DNA from: Clostridiales bacterium
GTDB lineage: Bacteria; Bacillota; Clostridia; Christensenellales; Aristaeellaceae
DNA length: 14,857 bases
Assembly: GCA_004552515.1 (NCBI GenBank)
Contig: SFOF01000034.1
Location: forward strand, 1 to 14,857
Direction: 5' to 3'
A program made the position numbers and the translations under genes. Shown piece after piece: positions 6,613 to 13,708 of this stretch; position 1 is the first letter of the stretch; every line of letters begins with the position of its first letter. The notes below the pieces were generated by a model, which was not told the origin of the DNA, did no database searches, and saw only the letters and a program-made list of their open reading frames with translations.

Positions 6613-6641
6613 TTCCGGGACCGTCCGAACGGTGATATAAT
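6613..6641 (+). promoter_or_regulatory. Candidate extended -10 promoter of the nfn-hyd operon
   Basis: TATAAT at 6636-6641 is preceded by TG at the extended -10 position (TGATATAAT). The -35 at 6613-6618 (TTCCGG, 17-nt spacing) is poor, as is common with extended -10 promoters. Palindromes flank the expected start: GTGATCAC (6645-6652) and TGTTAACA (6669-6676). Predicted transcripts would carry a leader of about 250 nt before nfnA. No better promoter was found closer to the gene. Confidence 0.55.
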
Positions 6642-6757
6642 AAAGTGATCACAGAAGGGATTGCTATCTGTTAACACGGGTGCGGTTTCTGACGTGGCGG
6701 TTTCGAGGGCGTTTCAAGAATCATCTATCTGCAATATCTGAGGAGATTAACGGTTAT

Positions 6758-6821
6758 ATCCGTGCCGAAGGCCGGGCTTTGGCGTCGCCTGAGCGGGAGC
6801 CTTTTTCACGGATGCGGCCTT
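6758..6821 (+). promoter_or_regulatory. Structured leader segment with overlapping stems
   Basis: ATCCGTG (6758-6764) can pair with CACGGAT (6807-6813), and AAGGCCG (6768-6774) with CGGCCTT (6815-6821). The order of arms makes these two stems mutually exclusive or a pseudoknot. Between them, GGCT (6775-6778) and AGCC (6798-6801) enclose GGCGTCGCC and are followed by TTTTT (6802-6806), which resembles a weak terminator. The rest of the 354-nt gap from 6547 to 6900 holds the promoter and palindromes listed separately and no convincing gene. I do not recognise a known riboswitch class. Confidence 0.4.
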
Positions 6822-6900
6822 AAGATTCGATGGAGCTTGCGGCTTCTTCCTTTTTTGACACGCGCTCTGGGAATAAATAAATAGCAATGGGGAGACGGAA

Positions 6901-7749
6901 ATGTATAAGGTTGTTCGTAAGAAGGCTCTGAACGCCACGGTAACCCAGATGGAGATTGAAGCCCCGCTGGTGGCCCGCAAGGCCCTGCCCGGCCAGTTCA
7001 TCATCCTCCGCGTGGACGAGGACGGCGAGCGCATCCCGCTGACCGTTGCCGGCTGCAATCCTGAGGAAGGCACGGTCAAGATCATCTTCCAGATTGTCGG
7101 TGCGACCACGCTCAAGCTGAATCACAAGAATGAGGGCGAGTATATCGCCGATTTCGTCGGCCCGCTGGGCAAGGCGACCGAGACCGAGGGCATCAGGAAG
7201 GTGTGCATCGTCGGCGGCGGCGTGGGCTGCGCCATCGCTCTGCCCATCGCCGAGGAGTTCCACAAGCTGGGCGCGAACGTCACCAGTATCGTGGGCTTCC
7301 GCAGCAAGGACATCGTTATTCTGGAGGACGATTTCAAGCAGTGTTCCGACAATTTCATCATGATGACCGACGACGGCTCCTATGGCCGGCATGGCAACGT
7401 CACCGTGCCGCTCAAGGAAATGCTGGAGGCGGGCGAGCGCTTTGACATGATCATCACCATCGGCCCGCTGATCATGATGAAGTTCGTCGTGCTGGCCGCC
7501 AAGCCCTTCGAGGTGCCGGTGACCGTGTCCATGAACCCGATCATGATCGACGGCACGGGCATGTGCGGCGGCTGCCGGCTGACCCTGCACCAGGACGGCA
7601 AGCGCGTGACCAAATTCGCGTGCGTCGATGGTCCGGATTTCAACGGCTACGAAGTGGATTTTGACGAGGCCATGTCTCGCGGCAGAATGTATTTTGACTT
7701 TGAACGTCACGCGTATGAGGAGACTTGCAATCTCTTCAGCAAACAGTGA
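6901..7749 (+). CDS. nfnA: NfnA: small (alpha) subunit of NADH-dependent reduced ferredoxin:NADP+ oxidoreductase
   Basis: 282-aa cytoplasmic flavoprotein of the ferredoxin-NADP reductase type. In the NfnAB complex it carries an FAD, the NAD(H) site and a [2Fe-2S] cluster, and takes part in flavin-based electron bifurcation. Seen: the FAD-binding barrel motif ERIPLTVAG (43-51), the glycine-rich nucleotide loop GGGVGCAIALP (105-115), and the cluster region MIDGTGMCGGCR, with Cys222, Cys225 and Cys241 and Asp217 at the place of the unusual Asp ligand reported for Nfn. The homologous sulfide dehydrogenase SudB/DHOD-like label is the alternative name; the immediate NfnB partner makes Nfn the better call. 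ATG 6901 has GGGGAG 6 nt upstream. It is the first gene of a six-gene operon; the nfnB SD overlaps its stop codon. Confidence 0.92.
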   Translation: MYKVVRKKALNATVTQMEIEAPLVARKALPGQFIILRVDEDGERIPLTVAGCNPEEGTVKIIFQIVGATTLKLNHKNEGEYIADFVGPLGKATETEGIRKVCIVGGGVGCAIALPIAEEFHKLGANVTSIVGFRSKDIVILEDDFKQCSDNFIMMTDDGSYGRHGNVTVPLKEMLEAGERFDMIITIGPLIMMKFVVLAAKPFEVPVTVSMNPIMIDGTGMCGGCRLTLHQDGKRVTKFACVDGPDFNGYEVDFDEAMSRGRMYFDFERHAYEETCNLFSKQ

Positions 7750-7761
7750 GGAGGAACGAGC

Positions 7762-9168
7762 ATGGCTGTCAACCCGAAAAAGCATGAAATGCCGGCGCAG
7801 GATCCGGCGGTGCGCGCCCACAACTTCAGCGAGGTCGCGCTGGGCTATACGCAGGAGGTTGCCATTGACGAGGCGAAGCGCTGCCTGAATTGCAAGCATC
7901 AGCCCTGTGTGAGCGGATGTCCTGTCAATATTCATATTCCCGAATTCATTTCCCATGTCAAGACCGGCGATTTCGAGGGCGCGTATCAGGTGATCGCGAA
8001 GTCCTCCTCTCTGCCCGCCGTCTGCGGCCGCGTGTGTCCGCAGGAGTCCCAGTGCGAGAGCAAGTGTACGCTGGGCATCAAGTTCGAGCCGGTCGGCGTG
8101 GGCCGTCTGGAGCGCTTTGTGGCCGACTGGCACAACGAGCATTGCACCGAGGCGCCCGTCAAGCCCGAGAGCAACGGCCATAAGGTCGCCGTGGTCGGTT
8201 CCGGCCCCTCCGGCCTGACCTGCGCGGGCGATCTGGCCAAGAAGGGCTACGACGTGACCGTGTTCGAGGCGCTGCACACCGCCGGCGGCGTGCTGGTTTA
8301 CGGCATTCCCGAGTTCCGTCTGCCCAAGGCGATCGTCGCCCGCGAGGTGGAGACGCTCAAGGCGCTGGGCGTGAAGATTGACACCAACGTGGTCATCGGC
8401 AAGACGCTGACCATCGACGAGCTGTTTGAGGACGGCTTCGAGGCCGTGTTTATCGGCTCCGGCGCGGGCCTGCCCAAGTTCATGGGCATCGAAGGCGAGG
8501 GCCTCAAGGGCGTATACTCCGCCAACGAGTTCCTGACCCGCAGCAACCTCATGAAGGCCTATCGCGACGATTCCGCCACCCCCATCATGAAGGGCGGCAA
8601 GGTGGTCGTCGTGGGCGGCGGCAACGTGGCCATGGACGCCGCGCGCACGGCGCTGCGTCTGGGCGGCCAGGTGAGCATCGTCTATCGCCGCTCCATGGAG
8701 GAGCTGCCCGCCCGCCGCGAGGAGGTCGAGCACGCTCAGGAAGAGGGCATCGAGTTCAAGCTGCTCAATAACCCCGTCAAGATTCTCGGCTACAACAATC
8801 CCGACAATCCGCGCGACCCGAAAAACGGCTGCGTGACCGCCGTCGAGTGCGTGCGCATGGAGCTGGGCGAGCCGGATGAGCGCGGCCGCCGCCGTCCCGT
8901 CGAAGTGCCGGGCAGCAATTTCGTAATGGAGGCCGACTGCGTGATCATGGCGCTGGGCACCTCCCCGAACCCGCTGATCAAGAACACCACCAAGGGCCTG
9001 GATACCCAGAAGTGGGGCGGCATCGTCGTTGAAGAGGACACCGGCCTGACCTCCCGCGAGCACGTCTACGCGGGCGGCGACGCGGTGACCGGCGCGGCGA
9101 CCGTCATACTGGCCATGGGCGCGGGCAAGACCGCCGCCAAGGCTATCGACGAGTCCTTCAATAAGTAA
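7762..9168 (+). CDS. nfnB: NfnB: large (beta) subunit of NADH-dependent reduced ferredoxin:NADP+ oxidoreductase
   Basis: 468-aa cytoplasmic iron-sulfur flavoprotein, homologous to the glutamate synthase small subunit. In Nfn it holds the bifurcating FAD, two [4Fe-4S] clusters and the NADP(H) site. Seen: cysteine motifs CLNCKHQPCVSGC (41, 44, 49, 53) and VCGRVCPQESQCESKC (88, 92, 98, 102), the FAD Rossmann loop VVGSGPSGLTCAGDLA (144-159), the second loop VVGGGNVAMDAART (283-296), and the C-terminal VYAGGDAVTGAATVILAMG that closes on FAD. AGGAGGA overlaps the nfnA TGA with 6 nt to the ATG, suggesting coupled translation and equal subunit amounts. A GltD role is less likely because no glutamate synthase large subunit is nearby and nfnA is adjacent. 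It is followed by a 141-nt gap with two hairpins, then the hydrogenase genes. Confidence 0.93.
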   Translation: MAVNPKKHEMPAQDPAVRAHNFSEVALGYTQEVAIDEAKRCLNCKHQPCVSGCPVNIHIPEFISHVKTGDFEGAYQVIAKSSSLPAVCGRVCPQESQCESKCTLGIKFEPVGVGRLERFVADWHNEHCTEAPVKPESNGHKVAVVGSGPSGLTCAGDLAKKGYDVTVFEALHTAGGVLVYGIPEFRLPKAIVAREVETLKALGVKIDTNVVIGKTLTIDELFEDGFEAVFIGSGAGLPKFMGIEGEGLKGVYSANEFLTRSNLMKAYRDDSATPIMKGGKVVVVGGGNVAMDAARTALRLGGQVSIVYRRSMEELPARREEVEHAQEEGIEFKLLNNPVKILGYNNPDNPRDPKNGCVTAVECVRMELGEPDERGRRRPVEVPGSNFVMEADCVIMALGTSPNPLIKNTTKGLDTQKWGGIVVEEDTGLTSREHVYAGGDAVTGAATVILAMGAGKTAAKAIDESFNK

Positions 9169-9218
9169 GGACGGCGCGTACAGAAGCATATCACAGGCGA
9201 TTCCCCGATATTCAGGCG

Positions 9219-9270
9219 GCGATGGCGGCCGGATTCTCCCCGCCGTCGCGGTCTGATTGGAGCGATCAGA
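9219..9270 (+). other. Two intercistronic hairpins between nfnB and hydC
   Basis: Stem 1 pairs GCGATGGCGG (9219-9228) with CCGCCGTCGC (9240-9249) with one wobble. Stem 2 pairs TCTGAT (9252-9257) with ATCAGA (9265-9270). Neither is followed by a T run, so they should not terminate efficiently. They could mark an mRNA processing or stability boundary that sets different levels of Nfn and hydrogenase subunits. Confidence 0.5.
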
Positions 9271-9309
9271 AGCCCCGACACAACGAATCAGGAAGGAGCC
9301 TCAAGTCCT

Positions 9310-9795
9310 ATGAACGAAAAGTTTGACTTCTCGCAGGTGGACAAGATCCTGGACGCGCACGGCCGTGAGGAGCGCTACATCATCGCCATACTGCAGGAGA
9401 TTCAGGAGCACTATCACTATCTGCCCCGCGAGGTTTTCCCGCATCTGTCCAGGGAGCTCAAGATGAGCGAGGCGCGCATTTACAGCGTCGCCACGTTCTA
9501 TGAGAACTTCTCTCTGGAGCCGAAGGGTAAGTATGTCATCCGCATCTGCGACGGCACGGCCTGCCATGTGCGCCGCAGCGTGCCGATCCTCGAGCGCCTG
9601 CGCGCCGAGCTGGGCCTGTCCGAGAAGAAGAAGACCACCGACGATCTGCTCTTTACCATTGAAACCGTATCATGTCTTGGCGCGTGCGGCCTGGCCCCCG
9701 TGCTGACCATCAACGACGTCGTTCACCCCGCGATGACCCCCGAGAAGGCCTCGGCGCTTTTGAAGGAACTGAAGGAGGCGGAGAAGAATGCTTAA
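9310..9795 (+). CDS. hydC: NuoE-like [2Fe-2S] subunit of electron-bifurcating [FeFe] hydrogenase
   Basis: 161-aa thioredoxin-like iron-sulfur subunit homologous to the 24-kDa subunit of complex I (NuoE), HydC of Thermotoga and HndA of Desulfovibrio. The helical N-terminal part (REERYIIAILQEIQEHYHYL) leads into the ferredoxin fold. The [2Fe-2S] ligands are Cys80 and Cys85 in CDGTAC and Cys122 and Cys126 in SCLGACGLAP, the normal C-x4-C and C-x3-C spacing. The length is typical. AAGGAG lies about 11 nt before ATG 9310, a rather long spacing. The stop overlaps the hydB start by 8 nt, implying translational coupling. In the complex it works with HydB in electron transfer near the NADH-oxidising site. 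Assignment to hydrogenase rather than complex I or formate dehydrogenase rests on hydA downstream. Confidence 0.93.
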   Translation: MNEKFDFSQVDKILDAHGREERYIIAILQEIQEHYHYLPREVFPHLSRELKMSEARIYSVATFYENFSLEPKGKYVIRICDGTACHVRRSVPILERLRAELGLSEKKKTTDDLLFTIETVSCLGACGLAPVLTINDVVHPAMTPEKASALLKELKEAEKNA

Positions 9796-11662
9796 GAGCA
9801 GACAGGATCTGATCGAATATCGCCGGATTGCGAAGGAAGCCTATGAGCTGCAGACCGAAAAGGTCATCGTCTGCGGCGGCACGGGCTGCGTGGCCGGCGG
9901 TTCCCTCAAGGTGTTCGACCGCCTGCGCGAGCTGATGAAGGAAGCCGGCATCCCCGTCGAGGTGGAGCTGCAGGCCGAGCCGCACGATCACACCGTCGGC
10001 CTCAAGAAGAGCGGCTGCCATGGCTTCTGCGAGATGGGCCCGCTGGTGCGCATCGATCCTCAGGGCTGGCTGTACACCAAGGTTCAGCTTTCGGACTGCG
10101 AGGAGATCGTTGAGGAAACCGTCAAGAACGGCCGTTACATCGATCGCCTGGCCTATCACAAGATGGGCGAAATCTGCCGCCGTCAGGAGGACATCCCCTT
10201 CTACAAGCAGCAGAACCGCGTCGTGCTGGAGCACTGCGGCCATATCGACGCCACCGCCATCCGCGAGTATATCGCGCTGGACGGCTATACCGCCTTTGAA
10301 AAGGCGCTCTTCGACATGACCGGCGACGAGGTTATCGACGAGATCTCGAGATCCGGCCTGCGGGGCCGCGGGGGCGGAGGATTCCCCACCGGCCGCAAGT
10401 GGGCGCAGGTGAAGCGGCAGAAGGAGCCGCAGAAATACGTCGTCTGCAACGGCGACGAGGGTGATCCGGGCGCGTTCATGGATCGAAGCGTCATGGAGGG
10501 CGACCCCAACCGCATGATCGAGGGCATGATGATCGCGGCGTGCGCCTGCGGAGCGAGCGAGGGCTATATCTATGTCCGCGCCGAGTATCCGCTGGCCGTC
10601 GAGCGCCTGCGCAATGCCATCGCTCAGGCCGAGGAGCTGGGCCTTCTGGGCGACAACATCCTGGGCACCGAGTTCTCCTTCCATATGCACATCAACCGCG
10701 GCGCGGGCGCTTTTGTCTGCGGCGAGGGCAGCGCGCTGACCGCCTCCATCGAGGGCAAGCGCGGCTTCCCGCGCGTCAAGCCGCCGCGCACGGTCGAGCA
10801 CGGCCTGTTCGACAAGCCCACCGTGCTCAATAACGTCGAAACCTATGCCAACGTGCCTTCGATCATCAACCGCGGCGCGGACTGGTTCACCAGCATCGGC
10901 ACCGAGAAGAGCCCCGGCACGAAGGCGTTCGCTCTGACCGGCAACATCAACAACACCGGCCTGATCGAAGTGCCCATGGGCACGACGCTGCGCCAGATCA
11001 TTTTCGACATCGGCGGCGGTATGCGCGGCGACGGCGAGTTCAAGGCCGTTCAGATCGGCGGCCCGTCCGGCGCCTGCCTGACCAAGGAGCATCTCGACCT
11101 GCCGCTGGACTTTGACAACCTGAAGCACGCGCACGCGATGATCGGCTCGGGCGGCCTGGTTGTCATGGACGATCACACCTGCATGGTGGAGGTCGCGCGC
11201 TTCTTCATGAACTTCACGAAGAACGAGTCCTGCGGCAAGTGCGTTCCCTGCCGCGAGGGCAACAAGCGCATGCTGGAGATCCTCGAGCGCATCGTGGCCG
11301 GCGAGGGCCGCGACGGCGATATCGAGCTGCTCCAGGAGCTGGCCGAAACCATCTCCGCCACGGCGCTGTGCGGCCTGGGCAAGACCGCGGCCTCTCCCGT
11401 TGTGAGCACGATCCGGAACTTCCGCTCCGAATACGAGGCGCACATCTATGAGAAGCGCTGTCCGGCGGGCGCCTGCCAGAAGCTCAAGAAAATTTCGATT
11501 GATCCCACACTCTGCAAGGGCTGCTCGAAGTGCGCCCGTCAGTGCCCTGTCAGCGCCATCAGCGGCAAGATCAAGGAGCCGTTCTCGATTGATCTGTCCA
11601 AGTGCATTCGCTGCGGCAGCTGCGTGAGCACCTGTCCGTTCCATGCGATTAAGGAGGGCTAA
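9788..11662 (+). CDS. hydB: NuoF-like FMN/NAD(H)-binding subunit of electron-bifurcating [FeFe] hydrogenase
   Basis: 624-aa flavin and iron-sulfur subunit, the NAD(H)-reactive part of HydABC (HndC-like). Domains in order: an N-terminal thioredoxin-like [2Fe-2S] domain (Cys29, Cys34, Cys77, Cys81); the NuoF FMN/NADH core with GRGGGGFPTGRKW (193-205), NGDEGDPGAFMDR (221-233) and the stretch GAGAFVCGEGSALTASIEGK; an SLBB-like region; a [4Fe-4S] site from SCGKCVPC and LCGLG (Cys482, 485, 488, 528); and a C-terminal double [4Fe-4S] ferredoxin (Cys576, 579, 582, 586 and Cys606, 609, 612, 616). Cys558 and Cys563 in CPAGAC just before the ferredoxin may bind a metal in the hinge. The N- and C-terminal extensions distinguish it from complex I NuoF and match HydB. 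It starts inside the hydC stop region and ends 3 nt before hydA. Confidence 0.94.
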   Translation: MLKSRQDLIEYRRIAKEAYELQTEKVIVCGGTGCVAGGSLKVFDRLRELMKEAGIPVEVELQAEPHDHTVGLKKSGCHGFCEMGPLVRIDPQGWLYTKVQLSDCEEIVEETVKNGRYIDRLAYHKMGEICRRQEDIPFYKQQNRVVLEHCGHIDATAIREYIALDGYTAFEKALFDMTGDEVIDEISRSGLRGRGGGGFPTGRKWAQVKRQKEPQKYVVCNGDEGDPGAFMDRSVMEGDPNRMIEGMMIAACACGASEGYIYVRAEYPLAVERLRNAIAQAEELGLLGDNILGTEFSFHMHINRGAGAFVCGEGSALTASIEGKRGFPRVKPPRTVEHGLFDKPTVLNNVETYANVPSIINRGADWFTSIGTEKSPGTKAFALTGNINNTGLIEVPMGTTLRQIIFDIGGGMRGDGEFKAVQIGGPSGACLTKEHLDLPLDFDNLKHAHAMIGSGGLVVMDDHTCMVEVARFFMNFTKNESCGKCVPCREGNKRMLEILERIVAGEGRDGDIELLQELAETISATALCGLGKTAASPVVSTIRNFRSEYEAHIYEKRCPAGACQKLKKISIDPTLCKGCSKCARQCPVSAISGKIKEPFSIDLSKCIRCGSCVSTCPFHAIKEG

Positions 11663-11665
11663 GAG

Positions 11666-13363
11666 ATGACGCACAAGCAATATATTACGGTTGACGGCAT
11701 CCCGGTTGAGATTGAAGGCGAGAAGAACCTTCTCGAGGTGCTCAGGAAGGTCGGCATCAAGCTGCCCACGTTCTGCTATCACTCTGATCTCTCCATTTAC
11801 GGCGCGTGCCGTATGTGCATGGTTGAAAACGAGAAGGGCGGTCTGGACGCCGCCTGCTCCACGCCGCCCCGCGACGGCATGGTCATCAAGACCAACACCG
11901 AGCGCCTGCGCCGCTACCGCAAGAACATCCTCGAGCTGATTCTGGCCAATCACTGCCGCGACTGCACGACCTGCGACAACAACAGCAACTGCAAGCTCCA
12001 GGATCTGGCGATGCGCTTCAACATCGAGGGCGTTCGCTTCCCCAACAGCGCGCGTTCCACCCGCGACGACGACACCTCCTCGCCCTGCATTGTGCGCGAC
12101 GCCGGCAAGTGCATCCTCTGCGGCGACTGCGTGCGTATGTGCAACGAGGTTCAGAATGTCGGCGCGATCGACTTTGCCTTCCGCGGCTCCAAGATGATCA
12201 TCAGCACCGCGTTTAACAAGCCGCTCGCCGAGTCGCCCTGCGTGGGCTGCGGCCAGTGCTCCGTGGTGTGTCCCACCGGTGCCATCGTCGTCAAGAGCAA
12301 CATCAAGTCGGTCTGGAAGGCCATCAATGATCCCGCGGTCAAGACCACCGTGCAGATTGCTCCGGCCGTCCGCGTCGCGCTGGGCCGCGAGCTGGGCGTG
12401 CGCGACGGCGAGAACGTCATGGGCAAGATCGTGGCCGCGCTGCGCCGCATGGGCTTCGACGAGGTGTACGACACCACCTTCGGCGCGGATCTGACCGTGC
12501 TGGAGGAAACCGAGGAGTTCCTCGCCCGCATTGAAGAAGGCAAGAACATCCCGCTGATCACCTCCTGCTGCCCCGGCTGGATCCAGTATGCCGAAAAGAA
12601 GCATCCCGAGCTGCTCGAGAACATCTCGACCTGCCGCTCGCCCATGCAGATGCTGGCCTCGATCCTGAAGGATCAGAGCGCCCAGTCCTCCCGCAAGCCC
12701 TTCCATGTGGCCATCATGCCCTGCACGGCCAAGAAGTTTGAGGCGGCGCGTCCCGAGTTCACGAAGGACGGCGAGCCGATCGTCGATGTGGTGCTGACCA
12801 CGCAGGAGCTGATCCGCATGATCAAGGAATCCGGCATCATGTTCAATGAGCTGGAGCCTGAAGCGGTGAATATGCCCTTTGCGACCGTTTCCGGCGCAGG
12901 CGTGATCTTCGGCGTGACCGGCGGCGTGACCGAGGCCGTGCTGCGCCGCGTGTCCTCCTCCAAGTCCCGCACGGCGCTTAATATGATCGAGAAGGCCGGA
13001 CAGCGCGGCAGCGAGGGCATCCGCGAGCTGGAGGTTCCCTATGGCGAGGCCGTGCTGCACATCGCCGTGGCCAGCGGCCTGGGCAATGCCGAGAAGGTCA
13101 TCGAGCGCATGAAGAACGGCGAGCATTTTGATTTCATCGAGATCATGGCCTGCCCTGGCGGCTGCGTCTGCGGCGGCGGTCAGCCCTTCGCCACCGTTCA
13201 GGATCAGAAGGAGCGCGGCAAGGGCCTGTACGAGGCCGATCGCCAGCTGAGCATCCGCCGCTCCGAGGAGAATCCGCTCATGACCAGCGTCTATCACGAC
13301 ATCATCAAGGGCAAGGTTCACGAACTGCTGCACGTCCACTATACGCATAAGGAGGAAGAATAA
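11666..13363 (+). CDS. hydA: [FeFe] hydrogenase catalytic subunit (group A)
   Basis: 565-aa cytoplasmic hydrogenase, about the size of the clostridial M3 type (CpI, about 574 aa). Relay clusters: N-terminal [2Fe-2S] (Cys37, 48, 51, 64), a His-Cys3 [4Fe-4S] (His96, Cys100, 103, 109), and two ferredoxin [4Fe-4S] sites (Cys149, 152, 155, 159 and Cys192, 195, 198, 202). The H-cluster motifs are all present: TSCCPGW (299-305), MPCTAKKFE (351-359) and IMACPGGCVCGGGQP (from 493), giving cluster ligands Cys302, 353, 496 and 500 and the proton-path Cys301. In the third motif Cys502 sits where Asn or Gly is more usual. There is no long C-terminal [2Fe-2S] extension as in Thermotoga HydA. AAGGAGGG inside the end of hydB serves as SD. 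With HydB and HydC it should form the NAD- and ferredoxin-linked bifurcating enzyme. The maturases HydE, HydF and HydG are not in the window. Confidence 0.96.
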   Translation: MTHKQYITVDGIPVEIEGEKNLLEVLRKVGIKLPTFCYHSDLSIYGACRMCMVENEKGGLDAACSTPPRDGMVIKTNTERLRRYRKNILELILANHCRDCTTCDNNSNCKLQDLAMRFNIEGVRFPNSARSTRDDDTSSPCIVRDAGKCILCGDCVRMCNEVQNVGAIDFAFRGSKMIISTAFNKPLAESPCVGCGQCSVVCPTGAIVVKSNIKSVWKAINDPAVKTTVQIAPAVRVALGRELGVRDGENVMGKIVAALRRMGFDEVYDTTFGADLTVLEETEEFLARIEEGKNIPLITSCCPGWIQYAEKKHPELLENISTCRSPMQMLASILKDQSAQSSRKPFHVAIMPCTAKKFEAARPEFTKDGEPIVDVVLTTQELIRMIKESGIMFNELEPEAVNMPFATVSGAGVIFGVTGGVTEAVLRRVSSSKSRTALNMIEKAGQRGSEGIRELEVPYGEAVLHIAVASGLGNAEKVIERMKNGEHFDFIEIMACPGGCVCGGGQPFATVQDQKERGKGLYEADRQLSIRRSEENPLMTSVYHDIIKGKVHELLHVHYTHKEEE

Positions 13364-13364
13364 C

Positions 13365-13613
13365 ATGGTTGAGCTTCGCGTTTGCATTGGCAGCTCCTGC
13401 CATCTCAATGGCGCGCACAATATCATTGCGACCTTCCAGCATCTGATCGAGGAGGGCAACCTCTATGACAAGGTGAAGTTTGAGGCCTCCTTCTGTATGC
13501 ACCAGTGCGCCAAGTGCGGCGTGTCCGTCTCCGTGAACGGCGAAACCTATCGCGTGGAGCCGGAAAAGGCGCGCACCTTCTTCAAGGAGACTGTGCTGCC
13601 GCTGGTTAAGTAA
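13365..13613 (+). CDS. Small thioredoxin-like [2Fe-2S] ferredoxin of the hydrogenase operon
   Basis: 82-aa protein with the C-x4-C (Cys7, Cys12 in VCIGSSCHLNGA) and C-x3-C (Cys44, Cys48) pattern of thioredoxin-like [2Fe-2S] domains, as in NuoE and HndB. A fifth Cys51 follows in CMHQCAKCG. The usual GVSVSVNGE strand and a C-terminal helix complete the fold. It contains no other domain and is about the minimum size for the fold. It starts 1 nt after the hydA stop, with AAGGAGGA in the last hydA codons, so it is firmly part of the operon and probably made at similar levels. By comparison with four-gene hnd operons, where HndB is a similar small iron-sulfur protein, it may be an extra subunit or an electron carrier for the hydrogenase. 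That role is inferred. Confidence 0.85.
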   Translation: MVELRVCIGSSCHLNGAHNIIATFQHLIEEGNLYDKVKFEASFCMHQCAKCGVSVSVNGETYRVEPEKARTFFKETVLPLVK

Positions 13614-13628
13614 ATAAGAATATCTGAC

Positions 13629-13668
13629 GAGGGGATGGGGCGTTTCCTCAGGGAGCGCTTCATCCCTC
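13629..13668 (+). other. Hairpin after the hydrogenase operon, without a U run
   Basis: The segments 13629-13642 and 13656-13668 pair over 13 bp with one bulged G and two wobble pairs (GATG with CATC at the core). The following bases are AAACCGG, not T-rich. It starts 16 nt after the last stop of the operon. It may protect the 3' end or act with another factor; on its own it should let some transcription pass into the next gene. Confidence 0.5.
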
Positions 13669-13708
13669 AAACCGGCGCTGTCATCAAAAGGCTTTGGTCT
13701 GTCCTCTT

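Noticed and set aside
6855..6883. TTGACA at 6855-6860 as the nfnA promoter
   Set aside because: The only -10 at proper spacing is a poor TAAATA, and a start near 6890 would remove most of the nfnA ribosome binding site.
6762..6884. A 40-codon GTG reading frame in the nfnA leader, considered as a leader peptide
   Set aside because: The nearest SD-like GAGGAG is about 16 nt away, too far, and the sequence shows no regulatory codon run. The RNA stems there are a better explanation of constraint.
7762..9168. Glutamate synthase small subunit (GltD)
   Set aside because: It is homologous, but it directly follows nfnA with overlapping translation signals, and no GltB-like gene is present.
9710..13459. 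Reverse-strand open frame of 1,249 codons across the hydrogenase genes, and a 789-codon one at 6820-9189
   Set aside because: They lie in codon register opposite hydB-hydA and nfnA-nfnB, which show unmistakable protein families. Their openness follows from absence of TTA, CTA and TCA codons on the sense strand, and the translations are low-complexity, rich in His, Arg, Ala and Gly.
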